This document shows, piece after piece, positions 10,849 through 21,182 of a stretch of DNA of 43,968 nt. The notes beneath the pieces are model-generated. The model had not been told where the DNA came from. It was given only the letters and a program-made list of their open reading frames with translations, and did not search any database. This DNA is from JACTMI01 sp964618415. GTDB lineage: Bacteria; Acidobacteriota; Thermoanaerobaculia; Multivoradales; JAGPDF01. The stretch lies in the NCBI GenBank assembly GCA_964618415.1, contig CAZUAT010000017.1, positions 1 through 43,968 on the forward strand, read 5' to 3'. Positions within the stretch are counted from its first letter, which is position 1; each line of letters starts with the position of its first letter. The translations under genes and the position numbers were made by a program.

Positions 10849-12003
10849 ATGGACAACGACTCGACTCAGTCGAGGATGCGCGGATCGACCGCGGGCGAGA
10901 GCCCCTGGTCGATTCGCGTCGGTTCGCTGGCCGGCATCCCGATTCGCATCCACCTGACTTTCTTCCTGCTCCTGCTCTGGTTCGGGAACGTCTCCGCAGA
11001 GCAGGAGCAGGGCTTTCTCGGCGGCGTCCTGCTGATGCTGCTGCTGTTCGGATGCGTGGTGCTGCACGAGCTCGGCCACGCGCTGGCGGCGCGGCGCTGG
11101 GGGGTCGCCACGCACGAGATCGTGCTCTATCCGTTCGGCGGCGTGGCGCGGATCGACCGCATGCCATCCGGCAAGGCCGAGCTGGTCATCGCTCTGGCCG
11201 GGCCGGCGGTGAACCTGGTCCTGGCGGCGCTGCTGGCTTCGGCGATCGCTCTGTGGCGCACCCAGGCGCCGGAAAGCATGCGCGACGTGATCGCCGGCGC
11301 GCCGGTCGTCTGGCAGCTCCTGTGGGCCAACCTCACGCTGCTGGTGTTCAACCTGATTCCGGCGTTCCCGATGGATGGCGGCCGCGTGCTGCGCGCCGGC
11401 TTGTCGATCGTGCTCGGCGAAGCGCGCGCCACCCAGATCGCGGCGGTCATCGGCCAGGCGATCGCACTCGGGTTCGCCGTTCTCGCCTTCGTGCCGCCGC
11501 CGATCAAGCCGATCCTGCTGCTGATCGCCTTCTTCGTTTTCGTCGGCGCCGGCCAGGAGGCTGCCTTCCAGCGCAGTCGCGCGGCGGTACGCGGGCTGAC
11601 CGCGCGCGACGCGATGATCACCCGCTTCGAGACGCTCGCTCCGCAGGACCCGCTGTCGCGCGCCGCGGAGCACCTGCTGGCTTCCCACCAGCAGGACTTC
11701 CCGGTCGTCGACTCGTGGGGGCGGGTGGTCGGCGTGCTGCACCGCTCGGCACTGCTGGCGGCGCTGGCCGCTGACGGCAAAGAGTCGGCGGTGCTCGCAG
11801 TGATGGACCGGGAACCGGCGACGGTGCCCCCCGACCAGCCGCTCGAAAAGGTGCTGCGGCAGCTGCAGGCGAATCCGCTGCAGCCGGTGCTGGTCGTGGA
11901 CGGGACGCGCCTCGAAGGGGTCATCACGGTCGACAACCTTGCCGAACTGCTCGAGATCGCTCATTCGCTCGGTCGCACGGCGACCGTCCGCATCCGCAGC
12001 TGA
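10849..12003 (+). CDS. Membrane M50 metalloprotease with paired CBS domains
   Basis: The protein (384 aa) is a site-2-protease-type intramembrane zinc protease. The first membrane segments (about 35-80) carry HELGH (H73, E74, H77), and the later motif NLIPAFPMDGGR provides the metal-binding Asp176. After the last membrane helices (to about residue 235) come two CBS repeats (about 250-380: ARDAMITRF..., then VMDREPATVPPDQPL...), which often bind adenine nucleotides and tune activity. This is the S2P-CBS architecture of archaea and bacteria (SpoIVFB relatives). Its substrate, perhaps an anti-sigma factor or another membrane protein, cannot be told. No strong Shine-Dalgarno is visible at ATG 10849; it probably depends on readthrough from the M2 gene. 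Confidence 0.9.
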   Translation: MDNDSTQSRMRGSTAGESPWSIRVGSLAGIPIRIHLTFFLLLLWFGNVSAEQEQGFLGGVLLMLLLFGCVVLHELGHALAARRWGVATHEIVLYPFGGVARIDRMPSGKAELVIALAGPAVNLVLAALLASAIALWRTQAPESMRDVIAGAPVVWQLLWANLTLLVFNLIPAFPMDGGRVLRAGLSIVLGEARATQIAAVIGQAIALGFAVLAFVPPPIKPILLLIAFFVFVGAGQEAAFQRSRAAVRGLTARDAMITRFETLAPQDPLSRAAEHLLASHQQDFPVVDSWGRVVGVLHRSALLAALAADGKESAVLAVMDREPATVPPDQPLEKVLRQLQANPLQPVLVVDGTRLEGVITVDNLAELLEIAHSLGRTATVRIRS

Positions 12004-12100
12004 TGTCTGCCTGTCTCCACCTCACCCGGAGTGTCCGCAAGCCGTCCCGGAGCGCCGCGCCCAGCGCGCCGCGAGTCCGGCCGCATTCAGGAGGTCGTGC

Positions 12101-14203
12101 ATGAGGTTCCGTTCCCGTTTCGTCGTCTTCTCCATGGCCGTCTGCCTCACCGCAGCCGCCGCTCCGCTCCTCGCCGATTCGCCCGCCGCGCAGCCGGCCG
12201 CTGAGGCGACGAAGGGCGCCGCGCCGTCCAGCTCGTCGCTCAAGCCGGAGGCCATCCGCGAGTCGGTGCTCTCGTCGATGGATCGCAACGCCGATCCCTG
12301 CAACGACTTCTATCGCTACTCCTGCGGCGGCTGGCTCGACCGCACCGAGCTGCCCGCCGACCAGGCGCGCTGGACGCGCAGCTTCTCGACGATCGCCGAG
12401 CGCAATCGCGAACTGGTCCGCGGGCTGCTCGAAGACGCGGCAGCCGCGCCCGGCCCGCAAGGTACCGAGCGCGCCAAGATCGGCGACTTCTTCGCCGCCT
12501 GCATGGACGAGGCGGTGATCGAGAAGGCCGGGCTGACTCCGCTCGCCCCCTGGTTCGAGCGCATTGCGGCAGTCGAGGATGCGCGCGGCCTGCTGGCGCT
12601 CGCCGGGGTGCTGGCGCGCGATGGCGTCAACGTGCTGATCGGCAGCGGCCGCGTCGCCGACTTCCGCAATCCAGGGGTCAATCTGTTCTTCATGTCGCAG
12701 GGCGGACTGGGGCTGCCGGACCGCGACTACTACCTGTCGGAGGATCCCGCCAAGCGGGAGCTGCTCAAGAGCTACAAGTCGCACGTCGCCCGTTCGCTCG
12801 AGCTGGCGGGTATTCGGACCGGCGAGGCCGACGCCGCCGCGATCGTCGCTTTCGAGACCGAACTGGCCCGCGCCTCGCGGCCGCGCGCCGAGATGCGCGA
12901 TCGTGACCGGCTCTACAACAAGCTCGACCGCGACGGCTTGACTCAGCTCACCCCCGCGCTGCCGTGGGCCGCCTACTTCGAAGGTCTGGGCCAGCCGGGG
13001 ATCACATCGATCAACGTCGCCGTGCCGGAGTTCTACCAGGCGCTCGAGCGGCTGGTGCGCGAGACGCCGATGTCGACACTGCAGGCCTACCTGCGCTGGC
13101 AGGTCGTGCGCCAGACCGCCGACCTGCTGCCGGCGGCGATCGTCACGGCCGACTTCGAGTTCTACGGTCGCACCCTGTCGGGGCAGGCGGAGATTCAGCC
13201 GCGCTGGAAGCGCTGTGTCGATCTGACCAACGCCGCGCTCGGCGAGGCGATCGGCAAGCTGTACGTGGAGCGCGAGTTTGCCGGCGACAGTAAGCAGGTG
13301 GCGGTCGAGATGATCGAGGACATCGAGCGGGCCTTCGAGAACAACCTGCCGAACCTGACCTGGATGGACGGCGCGACCCGTGAACGGGCGGTGGAGAAGG
13401 CGCGCAAGGTGCGCAACAAGATCGGTTACCCCGATGAGTGGCGCGACTACTCGCCGGTGGCCATCTCGCGCGCGGACTTCTTCGGCAGCGCCGTTGCGGC
13501 GTCCCGCTTCGAGTCCGACCGCCAGCTGGCGCAGGTCGGCAAGCCGGTCGACCGCAACGAGTGGCTGATGACACCGCAGGTGGTCAACGCCTACTACCTG
13601 TCGACCGCCAACGAGATCGCCTTCCCGGCCGGCATCCTGCAGCCGCCGTTCTTCCACCGCGACTTCCCGGCGGCGATGAACTACGGCGCCATCGGAGCGG
13701 TGATGGGCCACGAACTCACCCATGGCTTCGACGACCAGGGGCGCAAGAGCGACGGCGACGGAGTGCTGCGCGAGTGGTGGGCGCCCGAGGTGGCGGCCAA
13801 GTTCGAGGCGGCGGCGGCCTGCGTGGACGAGCAGTTCTCGGGCTACGAGGTCGAGCCGGGAGTGCACGTCAACGGCAAGCTGACGCTGGGTGAGAACATC
13901 GCCGATCTCGGCGGGCTCAAGCAGGCCTACGACGCGTTCCAGGCCTGGAAGGCCCGGCACGGCGCGCCGGAACCGTTCGCGGAAGGTCTGACCCACGATC
14001 AGCTCCTGTTCGTCAGCTTCGCGCAGGTCTGGTGCACCGAGGCGAGCCCGGAGTTCCTGCGCCGCCAGGTGGTGACCGACTCGCACTCGCCGGGAACGTT
14101 CCGCGCCATCGGCGCGGCGCGGAATCTGAAGGCGTTCCGCGACGCGTTTCAGTGCAAGGCCGGCGACCGCATGGTCGCCGAGCCTGCCTGCACCGTCTGG
14201 TGA
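12101..14203 (+). CDS. Secreted M13 family metallopeptidase (neprilysin/PepO-like)
   Basis: The product (700 aa) is a zinc endopeptidase of the neprilysin family acting on oligopeptides. A signal peptide is visible (MRFRSRFVVFSMAVCLTAAA, cleavage near residue 25). The N-terminal M13 signature has NADPCNDFYRYSCGGW. The catalytic half has NAYYL, the zinc site H537-E538-L-T-H541, and the third ligand E598 in GENIADLGGL; the protein ends with the family's Cys-x-x-Trp-like tail (ACTVW). ATG 12101 has an excellent AGGAGG (12089-12094) six bases upstream. The open frame extends further upstream into the M50 gene, which I treat as shadow. It follows the M50 gene by 97 bases. Confidence 0.93.
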   Translation: MRFRSRFVVFSMAVCLTAAAAPLLADSPAAQPAAEATKGAAPSSSSLKPEAIRESVLSSMDRNADPCNDFYRYSCGGWLDRTELPADQARWTRSFSTIAERNRELVRGLLEDAAAAPGPQGTERAKIGDFFAACMDEAVIEKAGLTPLAPWFERIAAVEDARGLLALAGVLARDGVNVLIGSGRVADFRNPGVNLFFMSQGGLGLPDRDYYLSEDPAKRELLKSYKSHVARSLELAGIRTGEADAAAIVAFETELARASRPRAEMRDRDRLYNKLDRDGLTQLTPALPWAAYFEGLGQPGITSINVAVPEFYQALERLVRETPMSTLQAYLRWQVVRQTADLLPAAIVTADFEFYGRTLSGQAEIQPRWKRCVDLTNAALGEAIGKLYVEREFAGDSKQVAVEMIEDIERAFENNLPNLTWMDGATRERAVEKARKVRNKIGYPDEWRDYSPVAISRADFFGSAVAASRFESDRQLAQVGKPVDRNEWLMTPQVVNAYYLSTANEIAFPAGILQPPFFHRDFPAAMNYGAIGAVMGHELTHGFDDQGRKSDGDGVLREWWAPEVAAKFEAAAACVDEQFSGYEVEPGVHVNGKLTLGENIADLGGLKQAYDAFQAWKARHGAPEPFAEGLTHDQLLFVSFAQVWCTEASPEFLRRQVVTDSHSPGTFRAIGAARNLKAFRDAFQCKAGDRMVAEPACTVW

Positions 14204-14223
14204 GGCCGGCCGCGTCCCCGGCC
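14204..14223. terminator. Weak inverted repeat between convergent M13 and hutF genes
   Basis: GGCCGG (14204-14209) pairs with CCGGCC (14218-14223) around an eight-base loop, filling the 22-base space between convergent stop codons. There is no T tract, so termination in either direction is only a possibility. Confidence 0.3.
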
Positions 14224-14225
14224 GG

Positions 14226-15524
14226 TCAGGCCGTGCCGGGGGCGCGGTGCTCTTCGAATCGCCCGCCCACCGCGGTGGCGAGCACGACCTCGTTGCCGGC
14301 GCCGAAGACCAGAGCTTCGGGCAGCTGCTCGGGCACCTGACCGCGCAGCAGCGGGTGCTCCAGGTCGATCGCCAGGAAGTCGGCCCACTGACCAGGCGCG
14401 ATGGCTCCGGCGGCGACGGCGAGCGACCGGGCACCGCCGACCGTGGCGGCGCGCAGCAGTTCGAGCGCCGGGCGCTCGCCGAGCACGCCTCGGCGCTCGG
14501 TGCGCAGGCGCTGCACCGCCTCGAGCCAGCGCAGGTTCTCCACCATCGAGATGCGCAGGTTCGAGTCGCTGCCGAGGGCGAGGTGGCGGGGCGGAGCGAC
14601 GTCGCCGACCGACGGCAGCCCGTCGCCGAGGTTGCCTTCGGTCAGCGGACAGAGCGCCATCGTCCAGCCGAGCGCGAACAGGCGGGCGAGGTCGTCCTCG
14701 CCGGTGTGGGTGAGATGGATGCCGGTGGCGCAGCCGCCGTGCGACCCGACTGCCTCGACCGCCAGGTCGACCGGACGCCGACCCCAGGCCGCCAGGCACT
14801 CTTCGATCTCCCGCCGCTGCTCCTCGAGGTGAATGTGCAGCGGCCAGCCGCGGCGGCTGGCCTCGGCGGCCAGGACCGCGAGGTCGTCCGGAGCGACGGC
14901 GCGCAGACTGTGCGGCGCGAGTCCGAAAGACTCGCGCTGCGGATCGAGCGCCGTGGCGAGCTGCTCGCAGTGGGCCAGGAAGCGCTCCGGCGAGACGCCG
15001 TCGAAGCGGCGCTGGCCGCCCTCCAGCGGCCGGCCGGGGCCGCCGGTCCGGTAGTAGCTCTCGAGCAGTACGAGGCGGATGCCGGCCGCCCGCGCCGCCT
15101 CGATCACCGCCGCGTCGAGCCGGAAGTCGGCAGCGGCCGGGTCGACGTGGTGCACGTAGTGGAACTCGCCGACGGTGGTGATCCCGGCGCGCCGCATCTC
15201 GCGGAAAGTGGCGCGCGACAGCTCGAAGAGGCGCGCCTCATCGAGTGAGTCGACGAGCTCGTACATCGCCTCGCGCCAGGTCCAGAAGCTGCCGCGCTCG
15301 AGCGGGAAGCGCTCGCCGGCGCCGCGCAGGCCGAGCTGGAAGGCGTGCGAATGGACGTCCACGAAGCCTGGCAGCAGGGCCTGGCCGCGCCGGTGCTCGA
15401 CTTCGGCCCCGTCCGGAGCCGGACCGACCGCGACGATGCGGCCGCCGTCGACCGAGATCGTGACGCCGGCCTCGAACCGATCGCCGATCCAGACGAAATC
15501 GGCGGTCAGGTGTCGCAGGCTCAC
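14226..15524 (-). CDS. hutF: Formimidoylglutamate deiminase
   Basis: HutF removes the imino nitrogen of N-formimino-L-glutamate, giving N-formylglutamate and ammonia in the five-step histidine degradation route. The product (432 aa) is an amidohydrolase-superfamily protein. It has the first metal pair in VDVHSHAFQ (H58, H60), the HutF-typical GEFHYVHH, HIHLEEQRRE, LTHTGEDD, CPLTEGNLGDG and the metal aspartate in GSDSN. The family normally reads CPTTEANLGDG, so the match is close. I chose GTG 15524 because it overlaps the TGA of the upstream M20 deacylase as GTGA; the frame is open another 28 codons but only inside that neighbour. No other hut gene lies in the window. The related guanine or 5-methylthioadenosine deaminases are less likely given the HutF-specific segments. 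Confidence 0.87.
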   Translation of the reverse strand: MSLRHLTADFVWIGDRFEAGVTISVDGGRIVAVGPAPDGAEVEHRRGQALLPGFVDVHSHAFQLGLRGAGERFPLERGSFWTWREAMYELVDSLDEARLFELSRATFREMRRAGITTVGEFHYVHHVDPAAADFRLDAAVIEAARAAGIRLVLLESYYRTGGPGRPLEGGQRRFDGVSPERFLAHCEQLATALDPQRESFGLAPHSLRAVAPDDLAVLAAEASRRGWPLHIHLEEQRREIEECLAAWGRRPVDLAVEAVGSHGGCATGIHLTHTGEDDLARLFALGWTMALCPLTEGNLGDGLPSVGDVAPPRHLALGSDSNLRISMVENLRWLEAVQRLRTERRGVLGERPALELLRAATVGGARSLAVAAGAIAPGQWADFLAIDLEHPLLRGQVPEQLPEALVFGAGNEVVLATAVGGRFEEHRAPGTA

Positions 15525-16681
15525 TTGGCAGCTCCGGCGCCGCACCGGCGCTCGACCAGCGCGGCGAGCAGGCCGCCGGCGCGCTCGAACTGGTCGCGCG
15601 GCATCCACTCGTCGGCGCGGTGGGCGACTCCGATGTCACCCGGACCCCAGATCACCGCATCGAGGTCGAGCGCGGCGAGCGGCCCGGCGTCGGTCGCGAA
15701 CGGAGCGCCGCGGCTGCCGCTCTGGCCGGTCAGCGCCAGCAGGTCCTGGTGGATGGAGCTGTCCTCGGCGGTCAGCAGCGGCTCGCTCAGGCCGAGCGTT
15801 TCCACCCTGGCCTCCGGCTCGACGGCGAGGACGGCCTGCTCGATGCGCGCGCCCAGCGCCTCGATATCCGAGCCGGGCAGCGGCCGCACGCCGAGATCGA
15901 TGACGCACCGATCCGGCACCACGTTGATGGCGACACCGCCCTCGATACGAGCGACGTTGAGCGGCACGAACGGGGCCTCGGGGAAGAACTCCCCGTGGAC
16001 CGGTCGCTCCCGTTCCAGCTCCAGGCGCAGCGCGCGCAGGGCGGCGACAACCGGGGCGGCGCGCTCGATGGCGTTGTCGCCGAGCTGGGGCGTGCCGCTG
16101 TGCGCGGCGCGTCCGGGCAGGCGGATGCGCAGCTTGAGGTGCCCCTTGTGCAGCCGGACCACCTCGAGGCGCGTCGGCTCGCCGATCACCCAGGCGCGCG
16201 GCAGGGGCTCGGCGGCCGGCCACGAACGCGCGAAGTCGCGCGCGCCCGCCATGCCGATCTCCTCGTCGTAGGTAAAGAGCAGGCCGAGGGGAGCCCGCAG
16301 GCCGGCCGGGTCGAGGCGGGCGGCGAGCGCCGCGGCCAGGGCGAGGAACCCTTTCATGTCGGCGCTGCCCCGGCCGACCCAGCGGTCGTCGCGCTCGGTG
16401 AGCTGAAACGGGTCGCTCGACCAGTCGGGCTCGAGCGCCGGCACGCAGTCGGTGTGGCCCGACAGCACCAGGCCGGCGCGCCGCTCCGGGTCGCAGGGCG
16501 GGCCCATCCGCACCCAGAGGTTGGCCTTGCGGCCGTCGGGGGAGCGCAGCAGGTGCACTTCGACGCCGCGCCGGTCGAGCACTCCGGCCAGCAGCTCGAC
16601 CGCCGGCAGGTTGCTGCGCGAACTCGTGGTGTCGAGCCCGACCAGCCGGGTATAGAGGTCGAGCGCGAGCGGGTCGGGCAT
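15521..16681 (-). CDS. M20 family N-acyl-amino-acid deacylase (ArgE-like)
   Basis: The protein (386 aa) is a di-zinc amidohydrolase of the ArgE/DapE/CPG2 family. Ligand motifs are complete: SGHTDCVP (H76, D78), GRGSADMKG (D108), the catalytic DEEIG (E140, E141), GEPT and a C-terminal AHRADEW histidine. The dimerisation domain occupies about 180-290. By overall similarity it would be called acetylornithine deacetylase, which releases ornithine in arginine synthesis. Its gene neighbour is different: it is translationally coupled (GTGA) to hutF, whose product is N-formylglutamate. Deformylation of that compound is therefore an alternative role (inference). There is no Shine-Dalgarno, and TAGATT ends six bases before the ATG, the layout of a leaderless gene. 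Confidence 0.85.
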   Translation of the reverse strand: MPDPLALDLYTRLVGLDTTSSRSNLPAVELLAGVLDRRGVEVHLLRSPDGRKANLWVRMGPPCDPERRAGLVLSGHTDCVPALEPDWSSDPFQLTERDDRWVGRGSADMKGFLALAAALAARLDPAGLRAPLGLLFTYDEEIGMAGARDFARSWPAAEPLPRAWVIGEPTRLEVVRLHKGHLKLRIRLPGRAAHSGTPQLGDNAIERAAPVVAALRALRLELERERPVHGEFFPEAPFVPLNVARIEGGVAINVVPDRCVIDLGVRPLPGSDIEALGARIEQAVLAVEPEARVETLGLSEPLLTAEDSSIHQDLLALTGQSGSRGAPFATDAGPLAALDLDAVIWGPGDIGVAHRADEWMPRDQFERAGGLLAALVERRCGAGAAK

Positions 16682-16687
16682 CGGCGA

Positions 16688-16693
16688 AATCTA
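16688..16693 (-). promoter_or_regulatory. -10 element TAGATT directly before the M20 deacylase start
   Basis: On the minus strand TAGATT (16693-16688) is followed by six bases and then the ATG at 16681. Transcription would begin at or next to the A of ATG, giving a leaderless mRNA; the absence of any Shine-Dalgarno agrees. Confidence 0.5.
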
Positions 16694-16740
16694 CCGGAAG
16701 GGTGTGACGCGGGCCATACCGGGCCCCGGTGGCAGGGTTG

Positions 16741-16746
16741 TACGCT
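16741..16746 (+). promoter_or_regulatory. -10-like element TACGCT of the HzsA-related gene
   Basis: TACGCT lies 33 bases before ATG 16780, and a Shine-Dalgarno GGAGG (16766-16770) stands between them. It is the only TANNNT box in this short divergent spacer on the plus strand that fits the leader length. Confidence 0.3.
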
Positions 16747-16779
16747 CCCTGCCGTTTCCTGTTCTGGAGGCTCGACCAG

Positions 16780-19128
16780 ATGAAGATCGCCGTCCGCCTG
16801 CGCCGGCTCGCCCGGGCTGCCGCCCCTGTGGGGTTGATGAGGTTGAGGGGGTTGTCGGGGCTGCTCGGGCTGCTCGGGCTGCTCGGATCGATGGGGCTGC
16901 TCGCCGGGCCGGCGTCCGCCCAGCGCCCGCACCCGATCCTGTTCGTGACCCAGACGCCGATGCCGTCGGACTTCACGACCATCGCGTCGGTGTTCGGCAA
17001 TCACTCCGGCTCGATCCAGAGCGCCCCTCGCGGCGGCGACCTGTGGATCCTCTACCCGGACGGCAGCCGCCGGAACCTGACCGCCGAGGCCGGCTTCGGC
17101 GCCCCGGACGGCTTCCAGGGGACGACCTCGATCGCGGTGCGCGAGCCGTCGGTGCACTTCTCCGGGACGAAGGCGATCTTCTCGATGGTGATCGGATCTC
17201 CGCCGGAGCGCTATCAGTGGGGGACCTGGTACTGGCAGATGTACGAGGTGACCGGGCTCGGACAGGGCGACACGGCGGTGATCACGCCGGTGCCGCACCA
17301 GCCGCAGAACGCCAACAACGTGAGTCCGATCTACCTGTCGGACGGCCGCATCCTGTTCTCGTCCGATCGGCCGCGCGGCGGCGCGGCGCACCTCTACCCG
17401 CAGCTCGACGAGTACGAGGAGGCACCCACCGTCTCCGGCCTGTGGAGCCTCGATCCGGCCAGCGGCCGGCTGGAGCTGCTCGATCACGCTCCGTCGGGCG
17501 ACTTCAAGCCGATCCTCGACTCGTTCGGCCGTGTCGTGTTCACCCGCTGGGACCATCTCCAGCGCGACCAGCAGGCCGACGCCGACCACGCGGCGGAGCA
17601 GGATGGCGAGCCGCCGATCTACGGGACGTTCGACTGGTCGAGCGAACGGTCCAACTCGGTGCCGACCGCAGTGCGGGTGGAGGTCTTTCCGGAGCCGCGC
17701 CCGTCACGGACCGACATCCTGTTGCCACACGAGCAGGGGCACACGTTCAACCACTTTTTCCCGTGGATGATGCGCCAGGACGGCAGCGGCCTCGAGACGC
17801 TCAATCACGTCGGCCGGCACGAGCTGCACACCTATTTCGATCGCGCCTTCAACGACGATCCCAACCTCGACGAGTTCATCTGCGGCGGCAACTCCTGCGG
17901 GCGGACGAATCCGGTCGAGATGTTCAACTTCCTGCAGATCCGCGAGAGTCCGCTGGCGGCGGGGCGCTACTACGGAGTCGACGCGCCGGAGTTCTACACC
18001 CACGCGGCCGGGCAGGTGCTGCGCGTGGATGCGCAGCCATCCCTCGCCGCCGACGGCATGGTGGTCACCGAGATCACTCACCCGACGACCGGCAGCCCCG
18101 ATCCGGCGCCGGGACCGTGTCACTCGGGGTTCTACCGGGGGCCGCTGCAGCTGTCGAACGGCGACTGGATCTCCTCGCACGCCGGTGAGCGCTCGGCGGG
18201 CGTCCCGGAGACCCGGCAGGCGGCCAACGATGGCACCCGGGCCAACCCGGTGGCGCGCTACAACTTCCGCCTGCGCACCCTGAACCCGGCCGGCTCGCCC
18301 TGCAGTGGCTTCCGTACGTACGGCGGCACGATCTCCGGCGCCCCGATCACGCGCACGCTCTGGTACTGGGATCCGGACGTGCGCGTCGACTACACCAACG
18401 TCGTGATGTGGGAGCTCGACGCGGTAGAGGTGCGCTCGCGCCCGGTGCCGCCGCTCGGCGACGACCCGCTGCCGGCGCCGGAGGCGGCGGTGTTCGCCGA
18501 GCGCGGGGTCGACCCGGCGGCCTTCCGCCAGCGTCTGGCCGACAGCGGACGCGCTCTGGTGGTCAGCCGCGACGTCACCACCCGCGACATCGCCGACCGC
18601 CAGCAGCCGTTCAACCTGCGCGTGCCCGGTGGCGTCTCGACGACGTCCGAGCCGGGCCGGATCTACGACGTCGAGTACCTGCAGTTCTTCCAGGGCGACC
18701 TGCTGCGCGGAATCGGCGGCACGGCCGATCCGCGGCCCGGAAGGCGGGTCCTGGCCCGTGCCATGCACGACCGGATGATCACCAATCCGCCGCTCGACCC
18801 GGACGATCCGCCGGGCAGTGTCGAGGTGGCCAACGACGGCTCGATGGCCGCTTTCGTGCCCGCTCACCGGGCAATGAGCTGGCAGCTGACCGCCGGAGAC
18901 GGGACCCCGGTCGTGCGCGAGCGCTACTGGCTGACCTTCCGGGCCGGCGAAGTCCGCGTCTGCGCCTCCTGCCACGGCCTCAACAGCGAGGACCAGACGG
19001 GCGCCACCGAGCCGCAGAACGAGCCGGAGGCGCTGCGCGCGCTGCTGACCTGGTGGCAGGAAAAGGAGCTGTTCCGGTCCGGCTTCGAGCTCGGCACCAC
19101 CGCCGCCTGGTCGCTCGTCGCACCCTAG
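16780..19128 (+). CDS. Secreted HzsA-related beta-propeller protein with one c-type haem site
   Basis: The 782-residue product has an N-terminal signal peptide with a repeated Leu-Leu-Gly core, cut near ...PASAQ. About 45-330 reads like a TolB/PD40-type beta-propeller (DLWILYPDGS, YLSDGRILFSSDRP, ILDSFGRVVFTRWD). The centre resembles the middle domain of the hydrazine synthase alpha subunit family that occurs widely outside anammox bacteria; this identification is from memory of family patterns. A single haem-attachment motif C728-A-S-C731-H732 lies near the end, so it should need periplasmic cytochrome c maturation. The last 19 residues (RSGFELGTTAAWSLVAP at the tip) resemble the GFExGxxxxWS tail of secreted proteins in this kind of bacterium. 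It probably has a redox role outside the cytoplasm, substrate unknown; real hydrazine synthesis is very unlikely because no HzsB/C partners are present. ATG 16780 has GGAGG nine bases upstream. Confidence 0.72.
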   Translation: MKIAVRLRRLARAAAPVGLMRLRGLSGLLGLLGLLGSMGLLAGPASAQRPHPILFVTQTPMPSDFTTIASVFGNHSGSIQSAPRGGDLWILYPDGSRRNLTAEAGFGAPDGFQGTTSIAVREPSVHFSGTKAIFSMVIGSPPERYQWGTWYWQMYEVTGLGQGDTAVITPVPHQPQNANNVSPIYLSDGRILFSSDRPRGGAAHLYPQLDEYEEAPTVSGLWSLDPASGRLELLDHAPSGDFKPILDSFGRVVFTRWDHLQRDQQADADHAAEQDGEPPIYGTFDWSSERSNSVPTAVRVEVFPEPRPSRTDILLPHEQGHTFNHFFPWMMRQDGSGLETLNHVGRHELHTYFDRAFNDDPNLDEFICGGNSCGRTNPVEMFNFLQIRESPLAAGRYYGVDAPEFYTHAAGQVLRVDAQPSLAADGMVVTEITHPTTGSPDPAPGPCHSGFYRGPLQLSNGDWISSHAGERSAGVPETRQAANDGTRANPVARYNFRLRTLNPAGSPCSGFRTYGGTISGAPITRTLWYWDPDVRVDYTNVVMWELDAVEVRSRPVPPLGDDPLPAPEAAVFAERGVDPAAFRQRLADSGRALVVSRDVTTRDIADRQQPFNLRVPGGVSTTSEPGRIYDVEYLQFFQGDLLRGIGGTADPRPGRRVLARAMHDRMITNPPLDPDDPPGSVEVANDGSMAAFVPAHRAMSWQLTAGDGTPVVRERYWLTFRAGEVRVCASCHGLNSEDQTGATEPQNEPEALRALLTWWQEKELFRSGFELGTTAAWSLVAP
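16858..16902 (+). repeat. Nine-base tandem repeat inside the signal peptide of the HzsA-related gene
   Basis: GGGCTGCTC occurs at 16858-16866, 16867-16875 and 16876-16884 without change, then a diverged unit (16885-16893), then again exactly at 16894-16902. It encodes the Gly-Leu-Leu repeats of the signal-peptide core, so copy-number change would lengthen or shorten the hydrophobic helix in frame. Confidence 0.85.
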
Positions 19129-19150
19129 GTCGACCGGCCCGGCGGGAGGC

Positions 19151-19156
19151 TAGAAT
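19151..19156 (+). promoter_or_regulatory. -10 element TAGAAT directly before the aconitase-family gene
   Basis: TAGAAT is followed by seven bases and then ATG 19164. With no Shine-Dalgarno in between, this is a leaderless layout. GTCGAC sixteen bases upstream is a possible weak -35. Confidence 0.5.
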
Positions 19157-19163
19157 CGACGGC

Positions 19164-21161
<1,998 letters not shown>

Positions 21162-21182
21162 GCGTCGGCGCGGCGCGCGCGA

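Noticed and set aside
11924..14434. 836-residue antisense open frame across the M13 gene
   Set aside because: It mirrors codon structure of the M13 peptidase on the other strand, has no recognisable domain and is typical of GC-rich coding DNA. Similar long antisense frames at 4910-6838, 8625-10856 and 19125-20948 were dropped for the same reason.
16780..19128. Hydrazine synthase and anammox metabolism
   Set aside because: No HzsB, HzsC or multihaem cytochrome genes are nearby and only one haem motif is present; HzsA-like proteins are widespread without anammox.
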